A stretch of DNA of 64,000 nucleotides from Lindgomyces ingoldianus (GCF_010093535.1 NW_022985183.1:310001-374000), one strand, 5' to 3'; shown: positions 45,001 through 56,599, counted from the first letter of the stretch. Notes: generated by a model not told the origin, from the sequence alone. Numbers and translations are program-made.

Positions 45001-47390
45001 AAGAACATAAATAAATAACTACTTTTAAAACCTTTAGAGAATTATATAAGTTACTTATTATACTTTTTAGACTTACTAATGCACCTGCAACCTTCTAGAG
45101 AGTTATTAACACTGCTCTAAACCTATACCTTAATATATTTGTACTTATATACTTTAATAACATACTAGTGTATACAAAAGAAAGCTAAGACAATTATATA
45201 TCTAAAGTAAAACTTATACTAGAACGCCTTAGACAATATAGCCTACACCTCTAGCTAGAAAAATGCAAATTTAATATATAAAAAACTAAATATCTAGGAT
45301 TTATTATAAACTAGAACTAGATAAAAATAGACCTAAAAAAAGTAGCTAAGGTACTTAAATAGCCTGTACCTAAATTTACTACAGAAATTAGAGGATTCCT
45401 TAGGCTAACAGGCTACGTATAAAGAATAATTAAAGACTACTCTAAAATAGCACTCCTACTTACTAACACTACAACAAAGAAAAAAGCGTTATATAAGTTC
45501 TAGTAAATAACTAAAATAAATTAATCCTTTAAAGAACTAAAGAAAATTATTACTAGCCACCTAGTTCTTTAGATGTACAACTTAACCCTTAAAACTAAAG
45601 TACACACTAACGCCTTAAAACAAGCTAAAGGGGCTGCTCTTCTACAGAAACAAAAGAACAGCTATTAGCACCTAGTAGCTTACTACTTAGCAAAGTTTGC
45701 CCCTATAGAACAAAAATATACTATACTAGACAAAGAACTTAAGGCTATAGTTAACACTTATAAGAACTAAGAAGTTAAACTATAAAAACTTAAATAATAA
45801 TTTATTATCTACACTAACTACACTAACTTAGTAACCTTTCTAACAACAAAAAAACTGTCCCCTATGCATGTACAATAAGCAATAAAGCTAGCACAGTTTA
45901 ACTTTGTTATTAAACATGTTCCTAGAACTAGCAACTAACAAGCTAATGTCCTTAGCAGACGCGCTAACTATTTTAATAAGTAGGAAGAAGATACTAAAGA
46001 GTTTATAATCTTTAAAAAAACTAACTAAGGTCTAGTATATAATAGACCTAAACTAAAAGAACTAGTTTATTCTCTAATAATTACTAAACACAGATAGAAA
46101 AACTTTATTAAAAAATATTATAAAGCTTTAATGTTTAGGCACCTTAAGATAAAGTTACTTTAAAAGAAAATAAAGAAAGCAATTTCTAAAGACATTTTAT
46201 AACTAAAACACTTATGCACTAAGGTACTATAAGAATGTAACCTATGCAACAAGAACAATCCCTAAAGACACAAGCTATACAGACAACTTTAGCTAATTAT
46301 AGCGCCTAAACAACCCTAGACTATAGTAACAATAGACTTTATAACAGAACTACTACTGTTCTGTAAACCTAGTACAGAAAGGCTCTGCAATATAATTGCA
46401 GTAGTAGTTAATAAAACTACAAAGTTTATTCTTATATAGGCAATAAAAAAAAGCATAACAGCAAAAGAATTTATATTTAAATTAAAAAAAAACCTCTTTA
46501 TAACTTATAAATGCTTATAAATTATTATCTTAGACAGAGACAAACTCTTTACTAGTAAGTACTAGACAACTATAGTCTAACACCTTAAAATAGACCACAA
46601 ACTCTCCACAGCCTATCACCCTTAGACAGATAGACAGACAGAACATATAAACACAGAAATAGAAAAGTATCTATAAAAATACATCTTAAATAAATAAATA
46701 GACTAGCCTAAATAGTTACTAATAGCCTAGTTAGCTATTAACACTACATAGTCTACTATAACTAGAATAACCTTATATAAAGCAAATTTTAGCTATCTTT
46801 ACAGATATAAACTTTCTAGAACTTAGCTAACAGACCTACTAAAAGCCCTAAACTAGACAACATAACTATTAGAAATATATTAGAAATTAAGTAAAAAAGC
46901 TTAGCTTACAGCTAAAGCTATAAAGGCATCTGTAAATTAACACTAACAGGCTGTGCTAAAAATACAGCCTTATAATTATATATATTTAGATACTATAAAT
47001 CTTAAAAACCCCTAACTAGCATAGAAGCTAGCTAAGAAATAAATAAGACTTTATAAAGTTATCTAAACTTACTCTAGAGTATGCAAACTTAAGCTACTAA
47101 AAAACATAAGAATCTTTCTATAGTTCTACATCTCTAAGCTAAAGCTAGCACCTAAGAATATTTTATTAGCAACTTAAAAATAGAATAAAAAAGAACTTAA
47201 ATACAAAGTTAAAGAAATCTTAGATAAGAAAGAAAATTACTACTTAATAAAATAAGTAGGGTACCTAACCTGCAAAAACACCTAGAAACCTGCTACAAAC
47301 CTATAAAACACCTAGAAGGCGCTATAAGAGTATTACTTACGCCTTTTAGATTAAACTATCTAGGCAAAAGTTCCTATAACTAAAAGACAT
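42100..47390 (+). pseudogene. Gypsy W gag-pol relic
   Basis: A gag zinc knuckle is at 42648-42692 (C-LN-Y-KKVK-H-YKKK-C), with the second cysteine of the C-x2-C-x4-H-x4-C pattern changed to tyrosine by one G-to-A mutation. RT lies at about 44760-45300 (LTNAPATF, then LIYFNNILVYT, again D-D to N-N). Integrase is at about 46300-46760, with IILDRDKLFTS and LSTAYHP-stop-TDRQTEH. The chromodomain is at about 47190-47335 (YKVKEILDKKENYYLIK). Spacing and order are those of a chromovirus. Stops every few codons exclude function. Confidence 0.88.
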
Positions 47391-48037
47391 TCTTACTAGC
47401 TAAAATTACTACTGCATTAGTTAGCTATAATGTAGGAAGACTACGTCCCTTTAACACTAGCTAAGGCAGAGGAAGACTAGCTACCTTTGCCTTAAGTGCT
47501 TTAAGCTTATCTAAGGAGAAAAGGTCTTTTTCTAGATATTTTGCCCTTTAATTTGCTAGAAGATTAAGTTGCTTCTACACCCTTTCCTAATAAGCTACAG
47601 AGGACTATAGGCGTGCTAAGGATTCTTTCTTTTTACACATTTTATCTCTTTAAGCTTTTTTTAACTTAACCTGTAATCTTTTCTACTTCTTTTCTAAACA
47701 ATTCTAAGACGCATCTAACATAAACGCATTATAACAACACCCCTTTTAAACACACTTTACACACTTGTCTAATAATAAGAACATTACGTAAGAGAAACTG
47801 CTTAAATAATAAGCGCTACAGGGACGCATTTTTGTACAGCAGAGTAGATTAAGTTAGGCAACAGTCTAAAGGCAACAAACAGAGGCAGAAAGACAAGGAG
47901 CCTAGCAGGGCATAGTTAAAAAGGATAAGCGTACATTAGGCGTTTATAGAAGGACACGCACTAGCTAAAAAGAAAACCTAACACTTACAACAAAAAGAAC
48001 ATAACAGTAAGGACGCTAACTAGAAGAGAAGCCTGTG
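47390..48037. other. Untranslated 3' region of Gypsy W
   Basis: About 650 bp between the chromodomain and the 3' LTR, only partly RIPed, with no recognisable domain. Confidence 0.4.
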
Positions 48038-48625
48038 TGTTATAGCTAATAAACAGGCTGCAATAACTCAGCTTGCTATTACACACAGCTCTAAGCACAG
48101 TAGATAGAGGACAGTTAACCCCATAATTAGCAGACCTTATAACTAAACAGAAGAGGAATAGCGCTATCTTATAGATAAATGCTTAGCAGAATGCGTTATC
48201 TAATAAAGTATTACAGGCCTGCGCGCTTACAGGCTATAAAGAAAAACAGCATGCAAGCATGCAAGCATGTAACTACTATGTATATAGTCTTAATCTTAAC
48301 TATAGTTTAAAGGTTGTAATTAATGTTTAGTTTATTCTTTATAATAAACTAAAAAGCTTAACTCCTTTATAAAGAGAATTAAGCTGCTTTATATATCTTG
48401 CAACATATATACCTCTAACCCTTATCTACCTAACTAGTAAATCCTGCTACCTATACAGCTATAGGGACAAACCACAGCCTGCCTCCTAGAATCCCGACCA
48501 TCCCTTACTCTGCTTGACAGACTGTACACCTGATCCAGCTAAGTTCTCGCCCCCTTCTCCGCTAATACCCACATAGGCCGTTGTACTCCGAAAAACACCA
48601 TTTCATCGGAGTAAGGATTGTAACA
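48038..48625 (+). repeat. 3' LTR of Gypsy W (588 bp)
   Basis: The inner start is mutated (TGTTATAGCTAATAAACAGG). The outer ~150 bp are intact, including CATTTCATCGGAGTAAGG. Confidence 0.95.
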
Positions 48626-48630
48626 CTTAT
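48626..48630. repeat. 5-bp target-site duplication (right) of Gypsy W
   Basis: CTTAT, identical to 41027-41031. Confidence 0.95.
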
Positions 48631-49233
48631 ATAAAAAGTAAAAGGCAAAACAACCTAACTATATAAAAAATCCTGCCTAGTGTTTGCTAGCTACTTAGAT
48701 AAAAAAAAAAAAAAATCTTTACTTAGTTACTAACTATTTAAAAAATAAGCTAGAGACTACTTTTAGCTATAAAAGTAAGCCTAAGAGCTACATATAGAAT
48801 GCATTTTAAACTATGTAATATTACATAAGTATACATCTAATTAACAGATAAGCTTATGCGCACGCTATACATAAAGCTACTAAAAAAGATGCGCTAGAGC
48901 TTTCTACTAAATATAATACTCTAGGTTGTACAACTCTTGTATAGAGCTGCTAAATTAGGACTGTATTAGTTTAAGACATACTATAACTACTATAAAAAAA
49001 AGCTACATATGCACATCTTTTTATATAACCCCTACTTTTTAATTACTAATAAAGAAAAGCACACCTTTAGTAGTACTAGCCTATAAATAGACAATACTTT
49101 AAGTATTATAATAAAAAATTTTATATAAAGAGAAGAAAAAAAACTATAGAAAGTAAAGTTTTATATAAAAAGTAAAACTATTTTAGTAAAAAAGCAGCTT
49201 ATTAAGTTTAATAGTAAAAAAATTAAACTTATA
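48631..49233 (+). pseudogene. Copia Z reverse transcriptase relic
   Basis: Continuation of the Z polyprotein after Gypsy W. Ignoring stops, it shows blocks of a Copia RT: a TQVYIQLT-like segment, a block with KKLHMHIFLYNPYFLITN, and LQIDNTL. The last is where Copia RTs have the Q-x-D-D-T box, with the second aspartate now asparagine. The frame is interrupted at 49234 by the pogo/Fot1-like element. Confidence 0.75.
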
Positions 49234-51098
49234 ACGTACCTAACAGGTTAGCCGGCCACACAGGTTGGCTGGCCACTTTTGCTAAGCCCCTACCACACTT
49301 TACTTATCTACATAATGCCTTAACAACAACACTAGATTAAATCTTCTAAAGAACATTAGATACAGCTTGCTCTTTAGGCTCTTAAATAAGACTTAAAACT
49401 TTTCTTATAACGCGCTGTAGCTATTTATAATGTCTCTTACACAACACTAAGCAATTAACGCGCTAGACAGCCTTTAAAAGCAGAATGCTAGCCTAAATTA
49501 AAGAATCTAACTAAGCTTAAAAAGAAAGTAGTTATTAAGTACATACTTAAGCTTATTACACGCAGATTTTCCTTTAGGCTTACAGCTGTAGCTAATATAG
49601 CTAATTCCTTATATGCTAAGCGTAATCTAGGCTAGGTTAGCTTAAACTAGCCTAGTATGTAGGTTAAGCACTACCCTAAGTTTATAATAAAGTTTAATTA
49701 TAAGTATAATTATAAGAGAGTGCTTTATAAGGATCTAAAGGTTATCTAAAGCTAGTTTTACCTAGTAGCTAATATAAAAGCTAAGTACAGTATCTAGAAT
49801 AAAGACACGTATAACTTTAATAAGTTAAGCTTTATAATAGGCTAGATATTAACTAGAGCAGTTGTTACAGCTTTAGAGAAATAAGGACAGCTAAAGGTAA
49901 TATAGTAAAGTAATAGGGAGTAGACAATAGTTATCTAGGGCATTAATATAACAGAGTAGGCTATTCTACTCTTTATTATCTTTAAGGGCTGCTATTACCT
50001 CTTTGCCTAGTATAAGAAGAAGAATCTGCTTTAGAACTAGGTTATTGCAGTCTCTAAAAACAGCTAGATAATAAATAAGCTTAGGCTGCAGTAGTTAAAG
50101 CACTTTAATAAGCATATAAAAAGAAGAGTTGTAAGCGCTTATTAGCTTTTTATTATTAACAGCTATAAGAGCTACAACTTGCTTAATTTCTAGTAGTACT
50201 GTAAAAAGAATAAGATTATTACTATCTACATGCCTTTACACTTATTACACCTCTTACAGCCTCTTAATGTAGGTTGTTTTGCCCCTTTAAAGAAGGTGTA
50301 TAGGCGCTAAGCTAAAAATCTTATGTGTAACTAGATTACTTACATTATAAAACTTAAGTTCCTACTATGCTTTATACGCGCCTATAATATAGTAATTACT
50401 TCTAGTAATATCTAAAGAGGGTTTTAAAGCGCTAGTTTAGTCCTATTTAACCTAGAATAGGTTAAAATAGCCCTTAACATCTAGTTATGTACTTTACTAC
50501 TACTACTACCTATTAACAACAAGCTCTAGCAGTTGTAAACCCTAAGTAATACTCTTAAATTTAGGTTGCAATTAATGCTTGTAAAGGTAAGAATTTAGAG
50601 GCATGTAAATAGCTTACTAACGTCTATAGTAGAGGCCTTTAAGAAAGTCTTAAAGAGGGCAGCAATTATTGCGCACAAGCTAGTGTTAGCGCAAAAGGAG
50701 ATTACAGAGCTTTAAGCAGCAAATAAGGCTGCCACGCAACATAGATTGCATAAAAAGAAGTAGATTTAGGCAGAAGAGACCTTAATAGTTAAGGATAGGG
50801 CTTGTCTAACTGCTCTAAAGGAGTTTAGAGCGCGCAGTAATAGGAAGAAGCTAAAGACGCAGGTGCGCGCTAAAAGAGGTAAGCTAAGTTAAAGGCAATG
50901 TAAGCAGTGCAATTAGACTAGGCATAACTTGCGTACGTGTAAAAAAGTAGCAGAAGTAGACTCTAAATAATATCTTGTGTTGTATTGCTTTATACAGGGC
51001 TAAAGTAGGCTGTTTTGCGAGAGAATAGGGTGGTTTTAGTGGGGGCTTGGCAAAAGTGGCCAGCCAACCCGTGTGGCCGGCCAACCTGTTAGGTACGT
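49234..51098 (+). mobile_element. Pogo/Fot1-like DNA transposon, copy 1 (1865 bp)
   Basis: The termini are ACGTACCTAACAGGTTAGCC at 49234 and its imperfect complement ending at 51098. A TA dinucleotide lies on each side (49232-49233 and 51099-51100), as for Tc1/mariner superfamily insertions. Length matches Fot1-type elements. The ~60-bp ends stay GC-rich (GGCCGGCC, TGGCCAGCCAACC), while the interior is RIPed. It is inserted in the RT of Copia Z. Confidence 0.93.
49315..50970 (+). pseudogene. Pogo/Fot1-type transposase relic
   Basis: An ATG at 49315 begins a frame whose codons, ignoring stops, match a Fot1/pogo transposase. It has an N-terminal helix-turn-helix region with TTLSNQRA, a CENP-B-like part, and a DDE region ending in LHLLHLLQPLNVGCFAPLK. 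The family signature there is 'HPSHLLQPLDVGCFAPLK', the catalytic-end aspartate now asparagine. Near the C terminus (about 50897-50940) a zinc knuckle C-x2-C-x4-H-x4-C is intact (CKQCN, HNLRTC). RIP stops are scattered throughout. Confidence 0.85.
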
Positions 51099-51100
51099 TA

Positions 51101-51641
51101 TATAATATAGTAGTTTTTACTTAAAAAAGATAAGTAAGCTACTTTTATATAATTAACTTAAAAAACAAAGATGCTGCATAATAATATATTAAGTAATATA
51201 TAAAAAGAGTATATATTACATTTATATGTTAACTAAAGACAGCATTTAACCTTTTTATTACTGCATAAACTATAGACCTTTTACATAATAATATTAACAC
51301 ACTTAATATATAAATTTAATAGTAGATAGATAATAGTAAGTGTAGTCTTACCTTTCTACTATTATAGCTTAATTATGTAAAGCTGTTTATTTTTATAAAT
51401 AAATTATTTACTAATAATAAAAACTTTAGCTTATAGCTAAGATTTTTAATTATATTAAGTAATAAAAACTATATAAAGTAAAGTAACTACTTTAAAATAC
51501 TAGGTAACATTATACACTAAAATTTTACTAAGTGAAAAAGAGTAACTAGAAGTGTTTTTACTAGTAAACTATATAAAATAGTTAAAAAGTTTAATAATGT
51601 AATTACTTTTAGTATAACTTTATAGTAAATTATATAAATGC
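51101..51641 (+). pseudogene. Copia Z pol, 3' part
   Basis: RIPed sequence continuing the Z polyprotein after the pogo element, presumably RT end and RNase H. It is too decayed for named motifs and ends at the assembly gap. Confidence 0.45.
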
Positions 51642-52291
51642 NNNNNNNNNNNNNNNNNNNNNNNNNNNNNNNNNNNNNNNNNNNNNNNNNNNNNNNNNNN
51701 NNNNNNNNNNNNNNNNNNNNNNNNNNNNNNNNNNNNNNNNNNNNNNNNNNNNNNNNNNNNNNNNNNNNNNNNNNNNNNNNNNNNNNNNNNNNNNNNNNNN
51801 NNNNNNNNNNNNNNNNNNNNNNNNNNNNNNNNNNNNNNNNNNNNNNNNNNNNNNNNNNNNNNNNNNNNNNNNNNNNNNNNNNNNNNNNNNNNNNNNNNNN
51901 NNNNNNNNNNNNNNNNNNNNNNNNNNNNNNNNNNNNNNNNNNNNNNNNNNNNNNNNNNNNNNNNNNNNNNNNNNNNNNNNNNNNNNNNNNNNNNNNNNNN
52001 NNNNNNNNNNNNNNNNNNNNNNNNNNNNNNNNNNNNNNNNNNNNNNNNNNNNNNNNNNNNNNNNNNNNNNNNNNNNNNNNNNNNNNNNNNNNNNNNNNNN
52101 NNNNNNNNNNNNNNNNNNNNNNNNNNNNNNNNNNNNNNNNNNNNNNNNNNNNNNNNNNNNNNNNNNNNNNNNNNNNNNNNNNNNNNNNNNNNNNNNNNNN
52201 NNNNNNNNNNNNNNNNNNNNNNNNNNNNNNNNNNNNNNNNNNNNNNNNNNNNNNNNNNNNNNNNNNNNNNNNNNNNNNNNNNNNNNNNNNN
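51642..52291. other. Assembly gap, 650 N
   Basis: 650 N characters. By comparison with the 5' LTR, the gap contains the end of Z internal sequence and about the first 110 bp of its 3' LTR. Open frames reported across it are artefacts. Confidence 0.98.
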
Positions 52292-52460
52292 TAGATATCC
52301 CCCTTTTCTTCTATATAAAGGAAAGATAAAAGTAATAGAACTAGAAACATGTTGCCCTTACCTTACCTACTTTATACGCTGTGCACACTGTACACCACTC
52401 TTACTCTTGCTACTTAAGTGCTTATACTATAAGCAGCTAGCTGTCAGAGCCTATTTAACA
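52292..52460 (+). repeat. 3' LTR of Copia Z (right part)
   Basis: Aligns with 36687-36855 and ends CCTATTTAACA. It is less mutated toward its outer end (GCTGTCAGAGCC here against GCTATTAGAGCC in the 5' LTR). Confidence 0.88.
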
Positions 52461-52465
52461 GCTTT
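52461..52465. repeat. 5-bp target-site duplication (right) of Copia Z
   Basis: GCTTT, identical to 36571-36575. Confidence 0.85.
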
Positions 52466-52750
52466 AGTCTTTAATTAATATACTTATTTATAATCTTTAT
52501 TTAGCTATCTGTTTTTTTATAATAGGTAGTAAAAAGCTTAACTTTTATGCCTAAAATTTAACAGAATTTAGACTAAAAACTAAATATAAACTAAGGTTCT
52601 TAGTTAAAGATAATAGTTTTAGGTGTATAGCTAAAATAGTACACTTATTAAATAAATAAGGCAGCTATTCCTTAAGTGTTAATTATTTTATAGTAAAAAA
52701 TAAAAATAGCTTATTTAGATATATAATTAATTATAACTATAATCTAGTTA
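52466..52750 (-). pseudogene. Element X: integrase core relic
   Basis: On the minus strand, running from 52750 to 52466, the integrase core is readable: a TIIFN-stop-EP-stop-FI block where chromoviruses have 'D.G..F', then LGIKVKLFTTYYKKTDSQIK and INKYINQRLKPF. The second part corresponds to the 'L...YHP.TDGQTE..N' catalytic segment. The frame continues at 36575 after removal of Z. The right side is cut by the pogo element at 52751. Confidence 0.8.
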
Positions 52751-53504
52751 ACGTACCTAACGGGTTGGCCGGCCACACGGGTTGGCCGGCCACTTTTGCC
52801 AAGCCCCTACTAAAACTACCCTATTCTCTCGCAAAACAGCCCACTTTAGCCCTGTATAAAGTAATACAACATAAGATATTATTTAGAGTCTACTTTTACT
52901 ACTTGCTTATACATACGCAAGTTATGCCTAGTCTAATTGCACTGCCTGCATTACCTTTAACTTAGCTTACCTTCTTTAGCGCGCACCTACGTCTTTAGCT
53001 TCTTCCTATTACTACGCGCTCTAAACTCCTTTAGAGCAGTTAGACAAGCCCTATCCTTAACTATTAAGGTTCTTTTTGCCTAAATCTACTTCTTTTTATG
53101 TAATCTATGTTGCGTGGCAGCCTTATTTGCTGCTTAAAGCTCTGTAATATTATAGCCTACCTTATTATGTTAATGCTCTAAATAACTGTTGTCTACTTCT
53201 TATTACCTTACTGTATTACCTTTAGCTGTTCTTATTTCTCTAAAGCTATAACAACTGCTCTAGTTAATATCTAGCTTATTATAAAGCCTAACTTGTTAAA
53301 GTTATACCTGTCTTTATCTTAGATACTGTACTTAGCTTTTATATTAGCTACTAGGCAAAACTAGCCCTAGATAACCTCTAGATCCTTATAAAGCGCTCTT
53401 TTATAATTATACTTATAATTAAACTTTATTATAAACTTAGGGCAGTGCTTAACCTACATACTAGTCTAGTTTAAGCTAACCTAGCCTAGATTGCGCTCTG
53501 CAGG
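52751..53504 (-). mobile_element. Pogo/Fot1-like transposon, copy 2, internally deleted and interrupted
   Basis: Starts ACGTACCTAACGGGTTGGCC right after TA (52749-52750). It runs as the reverse complement of copy 1. A stretch corresponding to about 49965-50700 of copy 1 (roughly 740 bp) is missing; the junction is near 53150. It is interrupted at 53504 by Gypsy G2. The other terminus must lie beyond the right edge. Confidence 0.88.
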
Positions 53505-53822
53505 TGTCACGGTATCCTCCCCGGATCCCAGACATAACTGTATTAGACGCGTACTAGAGTATTATTAGTGCACGTCTGACATAAACACAACACAACACAG
53601 ACATAAACTTAAGCATAAACTACTTTAACACTAACTAAACTTAGAACAGGCTTAATTTATACTTAAAGCGCTTAGACTTCTAAGCTAAGTATTTAATTAC
53701 TAATTTTTTTCTAAACTTTTTTATTTCTTACATAACATCTTATACCTACTATAATACCTTACATAGTAATTAAACTAGACTTTTGTAAAGCTCTATAACC
53801 TTACTTATGCATAATTATAATA
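53505..53822 (+). repeat. 5' LTR of Gypsy G2 (318 bp)
   Basis: The outer ~150 bp are intact (including CACGTCTGACATAAACACAAC, where G1 has transitions). The inner end reads ATTATAATA, fully mutated. Confidence 0.92.
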
Positions 53823-55032
53823 TTATGTTATGTTAAAACCTTAGCTAAGAATAGCCTTTAAATCTAATTTAATAAGCTTAGTACTTATATAACTCTAAGC
53901 TATTAGAGTAAGCTAAAAAGCTTTTTAAAAAGTGCTTACTTTATAAGAAAGCTACTATGTTATAAGCTTTAAAGCTTTTTAAAAAGACTTTAAAAAATAG
54001 CTTTATATTATTAAGTAGTCTATTTCTACCTTAACTTTTATTATAGTAGTAGGAACTAAGAACTTACTAGCCTTAAAGCTTACCTAAAAGTCTAGAGATA
54101 GCTTAACTTTTTTCTGCCTAACACTACCTACAACTTATAACCTTTTTAACTTAGTAATAAAATCTAACTAACTCCCTAATCCTCTACTGTTTAATAAAAA
54201 ATAGAAAGACCTACCTTTTTTTCTACATAAGCTTTAATACAAACTTAAAAAAAACATAGACTAATTCCCCTCTAAACACTCTTAGTTACTATACACCTAC
54301 TTTTAACTTAACTATAACATAATAGCCTTAATTAACTTACTAATAAATAAAGATATTATTAACTTAGATTAATTTATAGTGTTTCTATAAGTAACTTATA
54401 AAAACTTAAATAAAAAGTTAACAGCCTTAAGTTACCTAAACACTTTATAATAAAATAAAAAAAGCTTTACTTTACACTTTACTAAGTTCTACTAACTTAC
54501 ATCTAATATAGGCTTAAATAAGATAGGTTTAATTATAGCCTTATATAACTCCCTTTTAACTAAACTATAACATGCTATAGTAGGAGAACCCCTTCTAAAT
54601 AACCTTAACACATATGTAAACCTAATTGCTACCTATAATAATAACATAAGGTTCCTCTCTGTACAAGCCCTAATACGCCCCTAAACTAGTGTAGTTATAA
54701 ATAAGGACTCTAATGTAATAAAAATTAATTTAAATTATGCTCTAGTTAGTTTTAGAAAGTGTAAAGATTATAAAAAAAAAAGTTAATACTTTAAGTGTAG
54801 TAAGCATAGTTATATTTTTTAAAACTGCTTTATTTCTTTTTCTTAAGTCTATATAAGTAGCGCTGCTAGTATTTATTAAAGATTTTTACTATTTTAATCT
54901 TGTTTTTATAAAGGCTTTAACTTATATTTAAGCTTTAATCTTTCTTACTACTCTTAACATAGCTATAGCTATAGTAGTAGGAGCCTATAAAAAGGCTTGT
55001 TCTAGGGCTAAGTTACTCTTTAGGACTAATTT
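53823..55032 (+). pseudogene. Gypsy G2 gag relic, first segment
   Basis: Close copy of G1 16850-18052. It is RIPed but somewhat less than G1, retaining more CC and GG. It is broken at 55032 by the solo LTR. Confidence 0.8.
55028..55032. repeat. 5-bp target-site duplication (left) of solo LTR
   Basis: AATTT, identical to 55323-55327. In G1 the uninterrupted site reads GGACTAATTTAACAC. Confidence 0.95.
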
Positions 55033-55322
55033 TGTAACAATTCTACAAATCGTTCCATCTCGGGTCGCTCAGATCCTATCCGAAGGGTCCCCGTATCAGC
55101 CCCGACCATGACTCGACCCAGTCCCCCGCAGTTACCCCTATTCCCGCATGTATTTAGTCGCACCTCGCCCCCGTAGCTAGCTCGGTAGTTTTCTGATATC
55201 CTACGTACAAGGCCTATAGGTGTCATTGGTATTCCCAGGTCGCTGAGTCCCCACGCACTCCCATATGCCTCTGAGTGGATTCATACCGCATTCGGACCCA
55301 TTGTCTTGCCTGCGCCGTTACA
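55033..55322 (+). repeat. Un-RIPed solo LTR of the X family (290 bp)
   Basis: Starts TGTAACAATTCTAC and ends CGCCGTTACA, flanked by AATTT duplications. It is a full-length match, in opposite orientation, to the 3' LTR of X at 27339-27628. Base composition is balanced and the sequence carries many intact CG dinucleotides, in sharp contrast to the RIPed G2 sequence on both sides. It is a solo LTR left by LTR-LTR recombination. The minus-strand open frame at 55026-55226 is incidental. Confidence 0.93.
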
Positions 55323-55327
55323 AATTT
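55323..55327. repeat. 5-bp target-site duplication (right) of solo LTR
   Basis: AATTT, identical to 55028-55032. Confidence 0.95.
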
Positions 55328-55514
55328 AACACTAGATCTTTGCTAACTTATAAGCTAAGTTCTCTACTAATAACTAAAAGTTCTAAGTTAATATTTCTAT
55401 ATGTTTATAATAAAAAACTATATTAGCCTTAATATAAGCTCTTATTAACTTAGAAGTAAATAGCATAGGTTATATTAATAAAAAACTAGCATGTAAACTA
55501 AATCTTTAATTAAC

Positions 55515-55519
55515 ACTAC
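55515..55519. repeat. 5-bp target-site duplication (left) of Gypsy V
   Basis: ACTAC, identical to 63188-63192. The empty site is visible in G1 near 18245. Confidence 0.94.
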
Positions 55520-56111
55520 TGTTACAATCCTTGCTTTGTGGAAGCACTTAGGTCTGGTGATGTTCCTAGGGGATGAGTAGGACGGGTGGAAGGGGCCAAT
55601 CCGGTAGGGTGTACAGTCCTACGTACAGGCTATTAGGCTAATAGAGAATGAAGGGTGACTAGATTGTAGTTTGCCCTATATGCAGCAGTAGAGAGGCTAG
55701 GGTTAAACAGTCCTTATAGAACAGAGTTAGAGGTATATATAGTATAAGATATACAAATAGTATTACAGCTCTTTAGAAAGCTAAATGCTACTTAGTCTAT
55801 GTAATAAATAAACTAAACATTAAACACACCTTCTAAAGGTTGTTTAATGTGGGAACTATATACATGTGCTAGGGCGCTAAGGGGAGTTTGCAGAGTCTAT
55901 AGAAGCTTACTAAGAGGGGCTCCCTAAGCTCTCTTTAGCTCCCTAAACTTGTAGCCTACTTTCCTATTAGACAACGTATTCTTCTACAATGTTAGGCAGC
56001 TGCGCTGCCTCTGTGTCCTCTAATTAATCTATAAGCAAGCCCTGTCCTAATCTAGCTAGATTATGGAGCACCGCGGGTGGAGTTACGTTAGTCTAACTAT
56101 AGCCTGTAACA
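55520..56111 (-). repeat. 3' LTR of Gypsy V (592 bp)
   Basis: The outer ~100 bp are intact (CTTGCTTTGTGGAAGC, GGATGAGTAGGACGGGTGG). The inner end is mutated (GTCTAACTATAGCCTGTAACA against GTCCAACCATAGACCGTAACA in the other LTR). Confidence 0.94.
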
Positions 56112-56599
56112 CGCTGCCCCTTCTCCCTAGCGGCGTCCTCACTGCTCTGCTTACACAACTGTGTTAGTAAGGGTTTGTTTATAAAGTAGGTGTCTACCTG
56201 CTAGAAGGCATCTCTAACATCTATTCTTCTTATGCTAAATAGCTTATTAGTTCTGTTTATCTTATTATCTTTATGTTGCTCTTTATTTTAATCCTTTTTA
56301 CTAGATAAAGATAAGGCCCTATAGCGCTTGCTAGTCTTTAGAGTTGTCTTATGTATTAACTTTATCCTTAGATAAATGTGTTAAGTGTGTAAAAAAATAT
56401 AGTAAGTGCAACACTTTTATTTCTAATGCTACTTAGAATTGTTTAGAGAAAGAGAGGGAGATACTTCTTTAAGAAGCTGCTGTTGCAAGAGTTTATAAGT
56501 AGGAGCTTGCAGAAAAGATATTATGTTAGGTATAGGTAACTCTAGAGGTAATAGCTAGGGAGTGTTCTAAGTAGGATTATATCTAAAAATTACTAGACT

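Larger units (their letters stand above)
41032..48625 (+). mobile_element. Gypsy chromovirus W (7594 bp), RIP-inactivated
   Basis: Two 588-bp LTRs (41032-41619 and 48038-48625), TG...CA, flanked by CTTAT on both sides. Plus-strand gag, RT, integrase and chromodomain can be followed. It splits the pol frame of Copia Z, which resumes at 48626. Confidence 0.96.
36576..52460 (+). mobile_element. Copia retrotransposon Z with nested insertions
   Basis: The left LTR is 36576-36855 (280 bp, TGTCTGTACGCAGC...TTTAACA). The right LTR ends with the same TTTAACA at 52460, and its first part lies in the 650-N gap. GCTTT flanks both sides. Removing Gypsy W (41032-48625) and the pogo element (49234-51098) leaves about 6.4 kb, which is normal for Copia. 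The gene order (integrase before reverse transcriptase) and a C-x2-C...GCW-type zinc knuckle support Ty1/Copia. It is inserted in the integrase of element X. Confidence 0.85.

Noticed and set aside
50884..51084. 66-codon minus-strand frame in pogo copy 1, matched by an open plus-strand frame at 52765-52965 in copy 2
   Set aside because: It is the antisense of the transposase zinc-knuckle region plus the terminal repeat. It is open in both copies because the ends escape RIP and the copies are homologous; no domain or start signal supports a gene.
51517..52350. Long open frames across 51517-52350 (minus) and 51638-52294 (plus)
   Set aside because: They consist almost entirely of the N gap.
55026..55226. 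66-codon minus-strand frame
   Set aside because: It falls within the un-RIPed solo LTR and crosses its boundary, so it is an accident of balanced base composition.
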